Of a stretch of 60,000 nt of DNA, positions 35,851 through 46,075 are shown one piece after another (within the stretch, counting starts at the first letter, position 1; each line of letters starts with the position of its first letter). The position numbers and the translations under genes were made by a program. The notes beneath the pieces are model-generated. The model did not search any database. It saw nothing but the letters and a program-made list of their open reading frames with translations, and had not been told where the DNA came from. Source of the stretch: Strigamia acuminata (Eukaryota > Arthropoda > Chilopoda > Geophilomorpha > Linotaeniidae); contig OX442318.1 in NCBI GenBank assembly GCA_949358305.1, positions 9,288,501 through 9,348,500 on the forward strand. Reading direction: 5' to 3'.

Positions 35851-36607
35851 TAATATTTTGCTCGAGGACTACTAATTTACTAGAATTTCTAAGATTTATT
35901 GACTTTCCAAATCCACAAAACACCAAAACTAAATAAATCTCAAGCATTAATGATGAAATTTTAGTGTATTTATTGAAATTAAATTTATTACATTTCCATA
36001 CACGAAATTCATCACACATTTGCTTAAAAATCGACAAAAACGACATAAAACACCCAAAAACCCTCAAAATCTCCAAACCGCACACCAACTCCATCTAATG
36101 ATCCACCTCCAACACATCACCCGCCACTACCGCCATCTATGAAGCGAAAAACAAACCCTCAGTTCCCCACTCATCAAATAACTCGCTTCAAACTCCTCTT
36201 ATCTCTCATCACATTTGATCAATTCAATTTGCAGCTACACCAGCCATTACACGTTTTAGCATGACAAAATGCCTGTTAATTGGCTCGCATTATCACAATA
36301 TTGTGTCAAACGGCTGCCTCCGCCTTGGGGCTTATTAAAGGTGCGGATAAGTCCGCCGAATTTCCAACCACTTTCTCCAGCAAAGCCGTAAACACCCAAA
36401 TGTTTCCAGTGGGGTATTAAAGATGATATCTCAAACCCGCACTTTTTATTGCCTCCTCATTAATGGCCAATCTTACTTCTCCAAACCTGTCCAGTAATTA
36501 ACGTCGTTAGCTAACCAATGCCTTCAATTGATAGATAAAAACAATCGCTCGCCCCGAAATACGAATAGATAGAAAACTCATTTCCATTTCGAATATTTCT
36601 CTTGCAG

Positions 36608-36727
36608 TTCCTCCTCACTGGCTTGCTGAGCCCAACGACGTTTCTGTACTGTTAAGCCATAGGGTGGAGCTTGCCTGCCGAGCTGATGGCTACCCACAGC
36701 CCAACATTACATGGTTGAGAGGAGAAG
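36608..36727 (+). CDS. Dscam: Dscam exon: N-terminal half of Ig8
   Basis: The translation starts VPPHWLAEPNDVSVLLSHRV and continues ELACRADGYPQPNITWLRGE, with the first Cys and core Trp. Insect Dscam Ig8 starts VPPRWILEP and has ECKADGFPKPVVTW. The acceptor is TTTCTCTTGCAG and the donor GAAG|GTAAAG, phase 1 both sides. One N-glycosylation motif (NIT). Confidence 0.92.
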
Positions 36728-38609
36728 GTAAAGACTCGCTTCATATCTCGCATTATCTCAATATCGACTAGTTTTAAGACAATAACGATGTCGTCTAAAC
36801 ATAAGTTCATGTTTACTTTTCAATGGGCCCTTTATAATATCCACGATATTCTTATGTCCTACGTTATGATTATGCATGCAGTTTGTACGCATAATTGCGA
36901 TGTGGCACATAAGAATAAATATTGTATGCCTTAGCGCGACGTAGCAAAGTGTAATAACCTTGGATATATACAACTTATTCTTATGTGCTCTACAACTTTC
37001 TGATTGGAAATTTTGCTCTAACCTGATTGGTTTAGAAGTTAGCAAGTGAATGACCTTGAAAATGGCCTTCAAGGTCAAATTTGATGACATCGTTGTATTG
37101 CTCTCACCCAACTTCCTGTACGATCACTTGATCAAAGTTGGCCTAGATGCAATTGCTCAGGAAATATTTGGAGGGGAACAGACTTTTCGGACACCCTGTA
37201 TACAACTTATTCCTATGTGCACCGGCGTTGTTTAATTACCCGATATTCTTTAGTGCGACTTGCGTTGTCGAGCGTAAAAATGTCGTGTGTATTACGGATC
37301 CCCTTTTCGACGCTAAAACAACTGCTGAAGTTGACCCAGGGGTTCAGCCCTTGCAGTTGTAGCCAGATTGCACATTTATAAACTACAGGCGCTTCAGGAA
37401 TCCGTGCTGATTTGGTGGCCAGAAATAACTAATGCATCAATAGTTCAAATAGCGTTAAAATTTTGAATTTATAATCTTTGTGGGTGTTAGTTTGATTTGT
37501 TTTGCTTTCTATGACACATTAAGGTGAGGTAGGGTGAGGTGAGTGCAATCTTAGCAAGGAACTTACCATCTTGCATTAATAATAATAGACTGCCTAGGGG
37601 GCCCTTAGATTTAGACTGCCTAGGGGGCCCCTAGATTTAGAAAGCCTAGGGGGCCCTAGATTTAGACTGCCAAGGGGGCCCCTAGAATTAGACTGCCTAG
37701 GGGGCCCCTAGATTTAGACTGCCTACTCTAGGGAGGCCATAGATTTAGACTGCCTAGGGGGCTCCACAGGGTTTAATCTGGCACATGCAGGATAAAAATA
37801 AGTCTTCTCTTGAATAAATGTAACTACGGCACCATTGTCTTCTTGCCTTCACTGCAAGGTCGGTTCGTTTTGTCTCCGATCATTTAGTCGCCTCGGTCTA
37901 CTCGGGCTTTCAACAAAATTGTTAATGCAGAGGAGCAAGTCTCCTGCTCAGTTTGCGTTCATGGCGCCTTAACTGGAACACACAAAGCGAAACAGAGTGA
38001 AAGAAATCAAACTAACAAGCATTTCGTTGCGTAAAAATTGCAGCATGGGGGGGATTTGGCACTGGGTCCAATTTTTCTTGCCGGTAATCACTTTAAAATG
38101 TCAATTAGTTTATTATTAAATGCAAAATCTTGGAGCACTTTCTAAGAACGAGTTTAAAAAAAAAAGTTTTTACAATAATGAACGTATGTATTCTTAAAAA
38201 AAAGGGAAAATACCAAATTCCTTTGAAACTTCGATTTTCTTTTGTCCTGGGTCCATTTTGTGCACGATACTCAGCTTTTCAGCTCAAAGTGACTGTTTGC
38301 AAGTGTTTAATTACTTCCGAAAATGACAAAATAAAACTTTAAAACTTGATGAGGGCAACACCAAATTCCTTCGCAACTTCCAATTTCTTTTGTCCTCGGT
38401 TCACTTTATGTGTAATATTGAGCTTTTCAGCTGAAAATAAAAGTTTGCACGTGTTTAATGCTGCAATAAATGCCAAACAGTGGTCCAAGGCCATTATTTA
38501 CAATATCCTGTACGGAAACTTTCTTTTATCTAACAAAATAAAATGATTCTGATTTTTTTTCTTCCATCTTTTAAATAATCCCTGCCCATTCGCTCTTTTC
38601 CGATTCTAG
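36728..38609 (+). other. Intron within Ig8
   Basis: Phase 1, 1,882 bp. It contains a repeat segment at about 36985-37090 (related to 15965-16080), a 26-bp tandem repeat at 37587-37775, and two near-duplicate stretches at about 38200-38300 and 38360-38450 that share AATTCCTT and TTTTGTCCT(C/G)GGTYCA motifs. No further exon is seen. Confidence 0.75.
37587..37775 (+). repeat. 26-bp tandem repeat with palindromic core
   Basis: About seven units of 25-26 bp, consensus AGACTGCCTAGGGGGCCCCT followed by AGATTT. The core CTAGGGGGCCCCTAG is palindromic apart from one extra G, so each unit can fold on itself. It is locally GC-rich in an AT-rich intron. Confidence 0.85.
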
Positions 38610-38786
38610 GAAGGTTACCAGGCGATTACAGAAACATTCACCATTTCGGAAGTCACCTCCTTTTATCTGACAACGGTTCATTGATCATCGACAAAGTGAA
38701 GAAAAAGGATGACGGTTATTATCTTTGTCAAGCAACCAATGGCATCGGTTCCGGACTAAGCAAAGTCGTCTATTTGACCATAAACG
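38610..38786 (+). CDS. Dscam: Dscam exon: C-terminal half of Ig8
   Basis: The translation runs GRLPGDYRNI, then LLSDNGSLIIDKVKKKDDGY and YLCQATNGIGSGLSKVVYLT, giving the second Ig Cys. Insect Dscam reads PGEYKDL, TNEGYYLCEAINGIGSGLS here. The acceptor is TTCTAG and the donor ACG|GTAATT, phase 1 on both sides. Confidence 0.92.
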
Positions 38787-39149
38787 GTAATTGGTAACGA
38801 CGTCCCAGTTAAAAGCCATTGGCTTCTCTGTGGGACATGTCGTAAAACGTATATCGATCATTCCGTCAACGTTGAAAACTTTTCATAAATCCGTCAAAGG
38901 AAGTCGTAATTTATTTAGTGATTATCACACGCAGCATTGAAATTAAAGCAGTACTGGGCGAAATACCTGAATTTTAATAGTGGATAGCGTGTTATCGATG
39001 AACACCATAAACTAAAATCAATTTATTCGGATATTAATCCGCTATTAATGGATCCAATGTACGGACTACATAGTGGGCAACAAAATCAATCTATTACTCA
39101 TAAAAATGCATTTTTTATGCATGAAAATGTTTTAAATTAATTTAAAAGC

Positions 39150-39400
39150 GTCATTTCTGAATAATCCGACCACGGACACACATGTTCAATGCGTTTTGCC
39201 ACCGATGGCGCCACATAATATATAGCCGCACTGTATTCTGGGATGACAAGAGGTAACAACGAATACTGTGCTATCTTGTAGTTAAACTATACACACTTAG
39301 GTTGATACTCAGAATGACACATCATTTATTACTCGTCTGTATATACACATCATAGAGGGCGCTGTCTACTAGTCCCTGCATGATACTTCACATTCAACAC
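39150..39400 (-). repeat. Interspersed repeat family R1 (copy 2, reverse)
   Basis: Contains GCGTTTTGCCACCGATGGCG and GCCGCACTGTATTCTGGGAT, the complement of blocks in the copies at 48640 and 58498. It ends near ATAGAGGGCGCT, also present in the copy at 10727. Confidence 0.7.
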
Positions 39401-39411
39401 ACACAATACTA

Positions 39412-39595
39412 CAGTCAAAATTCTTTATAACGAATCGCGATATAACGAATTATTGATATAACGAATACCTAAAAATGGCCGGTTTGGTTGGCTGGCCATA
39501 GAACACCATGTTAAAAAATTTCGATATAACGAATTCTCGTTATAATGAATCGACTTTTCGGGTCCTTTGCGATTCGTTATAAAGAGTTTCAACTG
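39412..39595. mobile_element. Pogo/Tigger-like MITE (copy 2)
   Basis: 184 bp with inverted ends (CAGTCAAAATTCTTTATAAC on the left; GTTATAAAGAGTTTCAACTG on the right), each flanked by TA. It is very similar throughout to the copy at 15781-15962, including the interior TTGGTTGGCTGGCC and AGAACACCATGTTA, so both derive from a recently active source. Confidence 0.85.
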
Positions 39596-39680
39596 TATGC
39601 AGTGCAATGTGTCACAGATTCGCTATCCTTGGTTCATGGTTTCACATCCCTAAATTCATCTCCCACTTTTGTTTGTTTAG

Positions 39681-39828
39681 TTCCAGCGTATTTCGAAGTC
39701 AAACATCGAAACCAAACGGCCAAAAAGGGAGATCAAGTGCAGCTTCAGTGCGAGGCATGGGGCGATGCACCGCTGCGCATGCGCTGGAATCGCAACGACA
39801 GTCGGATAGAGTACGAAGATGATCAGAG
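39681..39828 (+). CDS. Dscam: Dscam exon: N-terminal half of Ig9
   Basis: The translation reads VPAYFEVKHRNQTAKKGDQV, then QLQCEAWGDAPLRMRWNRND, with the first Cys and core Trp. Insect Dscam Ig9 has RNQTARRGEPAVLQCEAKG and ILWNMNN. The acceptor is TTGTTTAG; the donor AGAG|GTGAAT leaves in phase 2, and the next exon resumes with one base, completing an Arg codon. Confidence 0.92.
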
Positions 39829-39975
39829 GTGAATCGCAATTAGACTCGCATTAATAAATGTCATATTCCCCTGATTGTGCCATTACAAACAGCTTTGCAA
39901 TTCTTTTAAACGAGCATTTTAAAATAAATTTGAATACATTCTTTTCTCTCTTTCCAAAACGCAATCATATTTCAG

Positions 39976-40124
39976 ATTCATAACGACCACTCATCAGCGA
40001 GAGAATTCCATTTTAGCCGAACTCAGCCTTAAATCTGCCACGAAAAGCGACAGTGCCCTCTTCACGTGTTTCGCCACCAACGCCTTTGGTCACGACGAGG
40101 CCAGCATTCAACTTTTTATTGAAG
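39976..40124 (+). CDS. Dscam: Dscam exon: C-terminal half of Ig9
   Basis: The translation ends SATKSDSALFTCFATNAFGH followed by DEASIQLFIE. Insect Dscam reads ERSDSALFTCVATNAFGSDD, almost the same. It supplies the second Cys and closes the last of the nine N-terminal Ig domains. The 147-bp intron before it is short. The donor GAAG|GTATTT is phase 1. Confidence 0.93.
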
Positions 40125-40214
40125 GTATTTTGTCTGCACCGTGCAACTTAACCAAACTTAAATACCCTCAACAATCGATCGTAAATATACGTTCTACTTT
40201 TGTTTTTGTCCTAG

Positions 40215-40346
40215 AGAAACCACTAGCACCAACTAATGTCCAAGTGGCGTCTTCTACCAGCAGGACTGCTGCTTTGGTTTGGACACCCAGTGGTGACGGC
40301 AACAGCCAAATTCTCAGACATGTTGTCCAAATTAAAAAAATATCTG
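40215..40346 (+). CDS. Dscam: Dscam exon: N-terminal part of FN1
   Basis: The exon opens EKPLAPTNVQVASSTSRTAA and continues LVWTPSGDGNSQILRHVVQI. It has the B-strand Trp of a fibronectin type III fold and the DGNS turn (insect LSWAQPYDGNSPL). The acceptor is TGTCCTAG. The donor is TCTG|GTATAA, phase 1. Only 90 bp separate it from the Ig9 exon. Confidence 0.9.
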
Positions 40347-41861
40347 GTATAATCTATACATTTATAAGTAAATATATTGAGACCACACACACACACATAC
40401 TACGTTTACATGCACCGAATATTTTGAGTGGTGGATAATTCGAGTGGTGAAAAAATCGAATTGTTGCGTTTACATGCAGAAAATAATTCGTGATCACTTT
40501 CGGTTTTCGACCAATGAGGGAGTGCCGGAAGCGATGCGCGCATGCGCAATAAAAATAGTTTGTTTGTTTGTTTTATTTAAAGCACTCCCATGGAGTAAAT
40601 TACAAGGTAAAAACGAATTAAACGAAATAAAAGTAATTAAACATTAATTTGAGTTGATGAAAGAAGTGGGGGGGGGGGGTTCCTACCACGAAAGGGGCGG
40701 ACACCGATGCTATGAGGCCAGAGGGCCGGGGAGAGAAGCGGGGTGATATCGTCTGTGGCGATGCGCAAGAAAAAGGACTTGCTAATAGTTTTATCTTCCT
40801 TCGTTCACTCGAATTAAACAACCTTCTGTGAGGGAATATTCACTACTCGAATTATCCTCGTCATCCCTGTTTACATGACAGTTGTGCACAAGGAATATTT
40901 CATCTCACTCAAAATATTCCGTGCATTAACGTTTAAAAAATTTTCCGCGGCTCCCCAAAAATCACAAATGGATGTTATTAGGTTGCACTGGTCCTAGCGG
41001 AACATTTCTCAACTATTGGCTATGGCAGTTTTATTTACAGTTCTCAAAAGTCTACAATAAAAAAAAAACTGGTTCATGTAAATGTCAGATTGACATCTGG
41101 ATGCCTGTCCAACAATACAATAGGTGCATTCAATCTCCAAAAGACGAATTGTCTTCCCCTTAAATAACTTAAGAAGTGAATTCCTCTGAACTAAAAAGAT
41201 GGATACCTACAACAATGGCCAATAGGGGGCACCTAATGCCCATTTTATTCATCTAAGCTCCAAGCCAAGTGTCACAATGTCCACTTTAAGAGCCCTGGCC
41301 TTTGCCCTGCTGCAACATGCCACTTGCCCACTCCACTACTGTGTATATTGACTGACCACTTTTGGAGATAAATTTTTAATTGAGTGTTAAATGAGTAATT
41401 ATGCGAGCCTAGGCTTAAAAAATAAAAAATAAAATAATAATAAAAAAATTGGAAGGAGTTTCCCACTAAACCAAAAAGTTTAAAATAATAAACAAAATTG
41501 GAGCCGGTCCAAAACAAACTTTGCTCCATCTCCACTAGATGGCGGAAGCGGTTTGCAGTGGATGGAATCTCCATCATGTGCTAAGCGGAAATAAAAGCTT
41601 ATTAACCCAGGCGTTTACCGGTTTAAAAAAAGAAACAAAATAGCTTTTTTCAATACCCAAATTAATTTCCATTTTGTGGGCTAACGTGAGGGGAAAAAAA
41701 ATGATCCCTCGAGACGCCCACACCCAGCTCAAAACTCATTTCCATTCCAACTTTTCTCCTCCCTCCATTTTCTTTGTTTGTTAAGTGGAAGATTTGTTAA
41801 TTTTTTTTTAAAATTTTTTTTTAAAAATTTTTTTTTTTTTTAATTTTGACATTAATTGCAG
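40347..41861 (+). other. Intron within FN1
   Basis: Phase 1, 1,515 bp. It contains a (CA)n run near 40384, the second T1 MITE (40400-40932), a small GGTGCATTCAAT element near 41120, and a long T-rich tract before the acceptor at 41861. Confidence 0.8.
40400..40932. mobile_element. MITE family T1 (copy 2, reverse)
   Basis: Reads CGTTTACATGCACCGAATAT at one end and ATATTCCGTGCATTAACG at the other. It shares ATTATCCTCGTCATCCC and GACAGTTGTGCACA with the copy at 34581 in reverse complement. Inside is a G-run near 40669. Confidence 0.7.
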
Positions 41862-42032
41862 ACGATTGGGATGAGAAGACGACGACGAACATCACAGTGG
41901 AAAGCGGAAGTCCAAAAGGAACCGTGTTCCACCTACTCCCCGGAGTGACTTACAACTTGAGAGTTATCGCCGAGAATCGTTTAGGAAGGAGTTTGCCGAG
42001 CGAGCACATCGAAATGACCACGAATGAAGAAG
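41862..42032 (+). CDS. Dscam: Dscam exon: C-terminal part of FN1
   Basis: The translation includes TVFHLLPGVTYNLRVIAENR then LGRSLPSEHIEMTTNEE. The L-x-P-x-T-x-Y-x-x-R-V motif is the E-F region of a fibronectin type III domain; insect Dscam FN1 has LSPATTYNIRIVAENAIGTS. The acceptor is ATTAATTGCAG and the donor GAAG|GTGACG, phase 1. Two N-glycosylation motifs cannot be claimed; one (NIT) is present. Confidence 0.92.
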
Positions 42033-42460
42033 GTGACGAAAATACATCATCCACTGACTCCTCCATTTGCCATGCATTGACTCCTTCTGGCGGAGAGGAA
42101 AAAAATCAATAATTCACTCCGAGAAGGGAGGGATCTGCTTCCTTGCAATTTGCTTTACGGGCTAAATATTATTGCTAAACTTGGGAAAAAATTCATTACT
42201 CAAAGGAAATTCTTTTCTTAATTAAAAGAAACAGCGAGACAATGTTTGCCGTGCTAATAATGGCGCCTTTAATTTCGTTTTCGTTTCGACTAGGTTAAGA
42301 TTTTCTGTTTTCCAATTACCGGGCACGTTAAAAATAAATTAGTGGATTTGCAACAAGATTTGCAACAAGATTTGGTGGATTTACATTTAATTCTTAAGAT
42401 TTGCAGTTGATTCGTAACATTTGCAGCTGATTTGCTAGATTTGTAGCCATTTGCTGGATT

Positions 42461-43312
42461 TTCAGTTTAATAACTGGATTTTCAGTTTAATTACTAAATT
42501 TTCAGTTTAATTACTAAATTTTCAGTTTAATTACTAAATTTTCAGTTTAATTACTAAATTTTCAGTTTAATTACTAAATTTTCAGTTTAATTACTAAATT
42601 TTCAGTTTAATTACTAAATTTTCAGTTTAATTACTAAATTTTCAGTTTAATTACTAAATTTTCAGTTTAATTACTAAATTTTCAGTTTAATTACTAAATG
42701 TTCAGTTTAATTACTAAATTTTCAGTTTAATTACTAAATTTTCAGTTTAATTACTAAATTTTCAGTTTAATTACTAAATTTTCAGTTTAATTACTAAATT
42801 TTCAGTTTAATTACTAAATTTTCAGTTTAATTACTAAATTTTCAGTTTAATTACTAAATTTTCAGTTTAATTACTAAATTTTCAGTTTAATTACTAAATT
42901 TTCAGTTTAATTACTAAATGTTCAGTTTAATTACTAAATTTTCAGTTTAATTACTAAATTTTCAGTTTAATTACTAAATTTTCAGTTTAATTACTAAATT
43001 TTCAGTTTAATTACTAAATTTTCAGTTTAATTACTAAATTTTCAGTTTAATTACTAAATTTTCAGTTTAATTACTAAATTTTCAGTTTAATTACTAAATT
43101 TTCAGTTTAATTACTAAATTTTCAGTTTAATTACTAAATTTTCAGTTTAATTACTAAATTTTCAGTTTAATTACTAAATTTTCAGTTTAATTACTAAATT
43201 TTCAGTTTAATTACTAAATTTTCAGTTTAATTACTAAATGTTCAGTTTAATTACTGGATTGTCAGTTTAATTACTAATTTTTCAGTTTAATTACTGGATT
43301 TTCCGTTTATTT
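42461..43312 (+). repeat. 20-bp minisatellite, about 42 copies
   Basis: The unit TTCAGTTTAATTACTAAATT repeats in perfect register, three units per 60 bp, with a few variants. Single T-to-G changes at the unit border occur near 42700, 42920 and 43240. The first and last units are degenerate (ACTGGATT). Each unit carries TACTAA followed by TTTTCAG, which resembles a branch point and a 3' splice site. Confidence 0.95.
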
Positions 43313-43760
43313 ACAATTGATTTACTGCATTTGCAGTTGATTTACAATTTATTTACTGCAATTGCAGTTGATTTACAATTGATTTACTGCATTTGCAGTT
43401 GATTTACAATTGATTTACTGGATTTGCAGTTGATTTACAATTGATTTACTGCATTTGCAGTTGATTTACAATTGATTTACTGGATTTGCAGTTGATTTGC
43501 AATTGATTTACTAGAGTTGCAATTGATTTACTGGATTTGCAACAGATTTATTAAATTTGCAATAGATTTACTAAATTTGCAATTGATTTACTGTATTTGC
43601 AGTTGATTTACTGGATCTATAGTTGATTTACTGAATTTACAGCTGATTTACTGAATTTAGAGCTGATTTGCTGGATTTACAGCTGATTTACGGGATTTAA
43701 AGCTAATTTACTAAATGTAACGCTGATTTACTATATTTGCAGTTGATTTTGAGAGAATAT
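43313..43760 (+). repeat. Degenerate minisatellite, about 15/30-bp unit
   Basis: Units such as GATTTACTGGATTTGCAGTT and GATTTACAATT alternate. A similar degenerate stretch lies at 42338-42460, on the other side of the 20-bp array. The 20-bp unit shares the TTTNCAGTT core with these, suggesting the regular array grew out of this older repeat. Confidence 0.85.
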
Positions 43761-44091
43761 TTCACCTTTGGGTTTAAATTACTTAAGAAACAACAGCCAA
43801 CTTTAGTTGCACTGTATTTACATTTTGATTTCTGCCCTTTCACTTTTCAGAATTAAGTCTTTATCCCTACAATAAAAAAAAAATATTGTATAGCATGCTA
43901 AACCTCCATTAAGCAGTTTATGAGCGCGAAAAGTGCTCAAATTACACTTACACAGCTCAACCAAATTATATGAAACCCCCAATAGTTGTAAAAAAAAGCA
44001 GTTGGCTGCGTTTATAAGCGAATAATTATTTATGTTGCCACAATTTCGGATTTTTATTAACTTAATTATCGGCCATTTTCCTTCCTTGCAG

Positions 44092-44162
44092 TTCCCAGTG
44101 GCCCGCCGTTAGCAGTCGAAGCCAAAGCGACCGGTTCGGAATCGTTAAAAATTATGTGGAAG
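44092..44162 (+). CDS. Dscam: Dscam exon: first strands of FN2
   Basis: A 71-bp exon encoding VPSGPPLAVEAKATGSESLK then IMWK, the A-B strands of FN2 with the core Trp. Insect Dscam reads APSGKPQNIKVEP and RVTWK. The acceptor is TTCCTTGCAG and the donor GAAG|GTGAAC, phase 0, so the next exon starts on a whole codon. The paired phases and the PPK...WNGEILGYY continuation confirm the join. Confidence 0.9.
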
Positions 44163-45487
44163 GTGAACAACTCTCATTTATTTTATTATCTCGTCATTGT
44201 TGATGTTAATATTTAACTCTCTGCCTTTTTTGGGCTAGACTTTTGCCACTATAATTACATTCCATCAAGCTGCATATTTCTTGTTTTCATTCTCCTCCCT
44301 TATTCTTATCTGCATTCCCCAACAAGTAATTAAAAGTATTTAGACTGCTAGTTTCTTGGAGGAATAGTATCCATCAACTAAAGTTAAAGTCACAACCACA
44401 CCCAACTTTATGTTGCTATTAAGGTGGCAAACATTCTTTTATCAGAGATAATGCCAAAAATTCGTACACTCGTAACATAACTTCAAAAAAAGAATTATAG
44501 GTCGTCAAAACACGAAATATACATGTTATTAGTGTCGTAAATAATAGTTAGTTATCGCTATTAAGCCTAATTTAGTAACTCAACATGCCGAGTTGCTCGA
44601 ATTGGAAGTGATAAAAATTTATTTCAGCTACTAATAAGTTATTTTTGGGCCCAAAGATTCGTTTATTTTTCTCAAAAATTCGTTTTTGGTACCGAAAATT
44701 CGATTTAATTTGTAAAAATTCATTTAATTTCTTAAAAATTTATTCTAATTCCTAAAAGTTCATTTTAATTCCTAAAATTCATTCATTTTGCTCCTAAAAA
44801 TCTATTTTTGCTCCAAAAAATCTATTTTTGCTCCAAAAAATCTATTTTTGCTCCAAAAAATCTATTTTTGCACCAAAAAATCTATTTTTGCTCCAAGAAA
44901 TCTATTTTTGCTCCAAAAAATTTATTTTTGCTCCTAAAAATTTATTTTTGCTAAGATTTTGCATCTAGACTTGAACTTGTATTTCAAGGATGCTTTAAAT
45001 TCGAGAAATTCGGCAGTTAACGTAAATTAGTAGACTGTATTTTCCATCCAGTCATAATCGTAATTAAAAAGTGCCTACCGCAATCTCGGCGTAACTTATT
45101 CAACTTGCTAAAAACTCAATTCGATGACCATCCCTCATAACCGCCACAGACGAACGTAAATCACAATCCAATAAAAATCTATTTATAAAAAATAAAAATT
45201 AAAACACAACAGCAGTAGCAACTTTCACATTTGTATAACTCGCAGTTCAAAAACAAGTCAAATAACATTAACTTCACATTTCCATTATCAGACAAATGAC
45301 CGTATTTCCCGATTTACAAGCGCTATACCCAAACCACTACATATTACAGACAATAAAACGACCTAATATGTCCCAATTACCATAAATTTCCCTCGTAATT
45401 CGAGAAATACGGCCAAATTTGCCAGATTGGCAACAAAATCGTTTATAAACAACATCGATGGTTGTTGAGAATCTGATTTGATTGCAG
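44163..45487 (+). other. Intron within FN2 with 20-bp tandem repeat
   Basis: Phase 0, 1,325 bp. It includes the repeat at 44640-44955; the rest is AT-rich with no recognised feature. Confidence 0.8.
44640..44955 (+). repeat. AT-rich tandem repeat, 20-bp unit
   Basis: About eight good copies of CTATTTTTGCTCCAAAAAAT from about 44790, preceded by degenerate units with AAAATTCATTTTAATTCC. It is unrelated in sequence to the 20-bp array of the preceding intron. Confidence 0.85.
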
Positions 45488-45728
45488 CCACCGAAAATGG
45501 AGCTTTGGAACGGCGAAATCTTGGGCTATTACACCGGTTACAAAGTGTACGAGTCGTCGGAGCCTTACCAATACCAGACGGTCGAAGCTCATTCCAACAG
45601 CGACAATGTCGAGTTACACCTGACCAATCTGCGCAAATTTACGAAATACAGCGTGCTCGTGCAAGCGTTCAACCGTATGGGAAGAGGACCGCACTCGGAC
45701 GAAGTGGTGGCCCTCACTTCCGAGGATG
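45488..45728 (+). CDS. Dscam: Dscam exon: remainder of FN2
   Basis: The 241-bp exon reads PPKMELWNGEILGYYTGYKV near its start and LRKFTKYSVLVQAFNRMGRG near its end. Insect Dscam has WNGEILGYYVGYK and YTQYSVVIQAFNKIGAGP. It contains the C-to-G strands of FN2 with the conserved F-strand Tyr. The acceptor is TTTGATTGCAG and the donor GATG|GTCAGT, phase 1. Confidence 0.93.
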
Positions 45729-45928
45729 GTCAGTACAATTCCCCTTCATTTCACCGAGGTCAACAGCTTCCAAATGCAATTTGCGACAATCCATTTCTCC
45801 ATAAACCTTTTCAAACTCGTTTTATTCACGTCTTCAATGCGTGCCAAGTCAAAATTGCATCTGGAAAGCAAATTATTCCATTTTGTATACATATTTCATT
45901 CAATTTTATTTTATTTCATTATTATTAG

Positions 45929-46075
45929 TACCTTCAGAGCCGCCTCAAGATGTGCAATGCGTGACCCATACATCGCAAAGTTTACACGTCAGTTGGTCTC
46001 AACCATCGTCTCATGCGCAGAATGGAGTTATTCGCGGGTATAAGGTCTTTTATCGGCCTATATTCGAAATGGAAG
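45929..46075 (+). CDS. Dscam: Dscam exon: N-terminal part of FN3 (GC donor)
   Basis: The translation opens VPSEPPQDVQCVTHTSQSLH, then VSWSQPSSHAQNGVIRGYKV, with the core Trp and NGVIRGYKV (insect NGVIKTYKV). The acceptor is ATTATTAG. The exon most likely ends at GAAG|GCAAGT, a strong match to the GC-AG donor class, in phase 1, joining the exon at 46853. A GT nine bases further (TTTG|GTTAAA) would also keep frame but is a poor donor. Confidence 0.88.

Larger units (their letters stand above)
30337..36607 (+). other. 6.3-kb intron Ig7-Ig8
   Basis: Phase 1. It contains the hAT-like element (30405-31069), Harbinger-like copy 2 (32964-33360), a 550-bp element (34581-35128), an A-run near 35300, and a tandem repeat (35700-35850). 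An AT-rich remainder includes a purine/C-rich run near 31655 and a palindromic 40-bp element near 33510. No second Ig7 or Ig8 exon was recognised. Confidence 0.75.
38787..39680 (+). other. Intron Ig8-Ig9 with R1 repeat and pogo-like MITE
   Basis: Phase 1, 894 bp. About half of it is repeat: an R1 copy in reverse at about 39150-39400 and a pogo-like MITE at 39412-39595 that ends 85 bp before the next exon. Confidence 0.85.
42033..44091 (+). other. Intron FN1-FN2, mostly minisatellite
   Basis: Phase 1, 2,059 bp, of which about 1.4 kb (42340-43760) is tandem repeat; see the two entries below. The rest is AT-rich and shows no other feature. Confidence 0.85.

Noticed and set aside
42461-43312. 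Regularly spaced array resembling a CRISPR
   Set aside because: Units are directly adjacent with no unique spacers, and the context is a eukaryotic intron.
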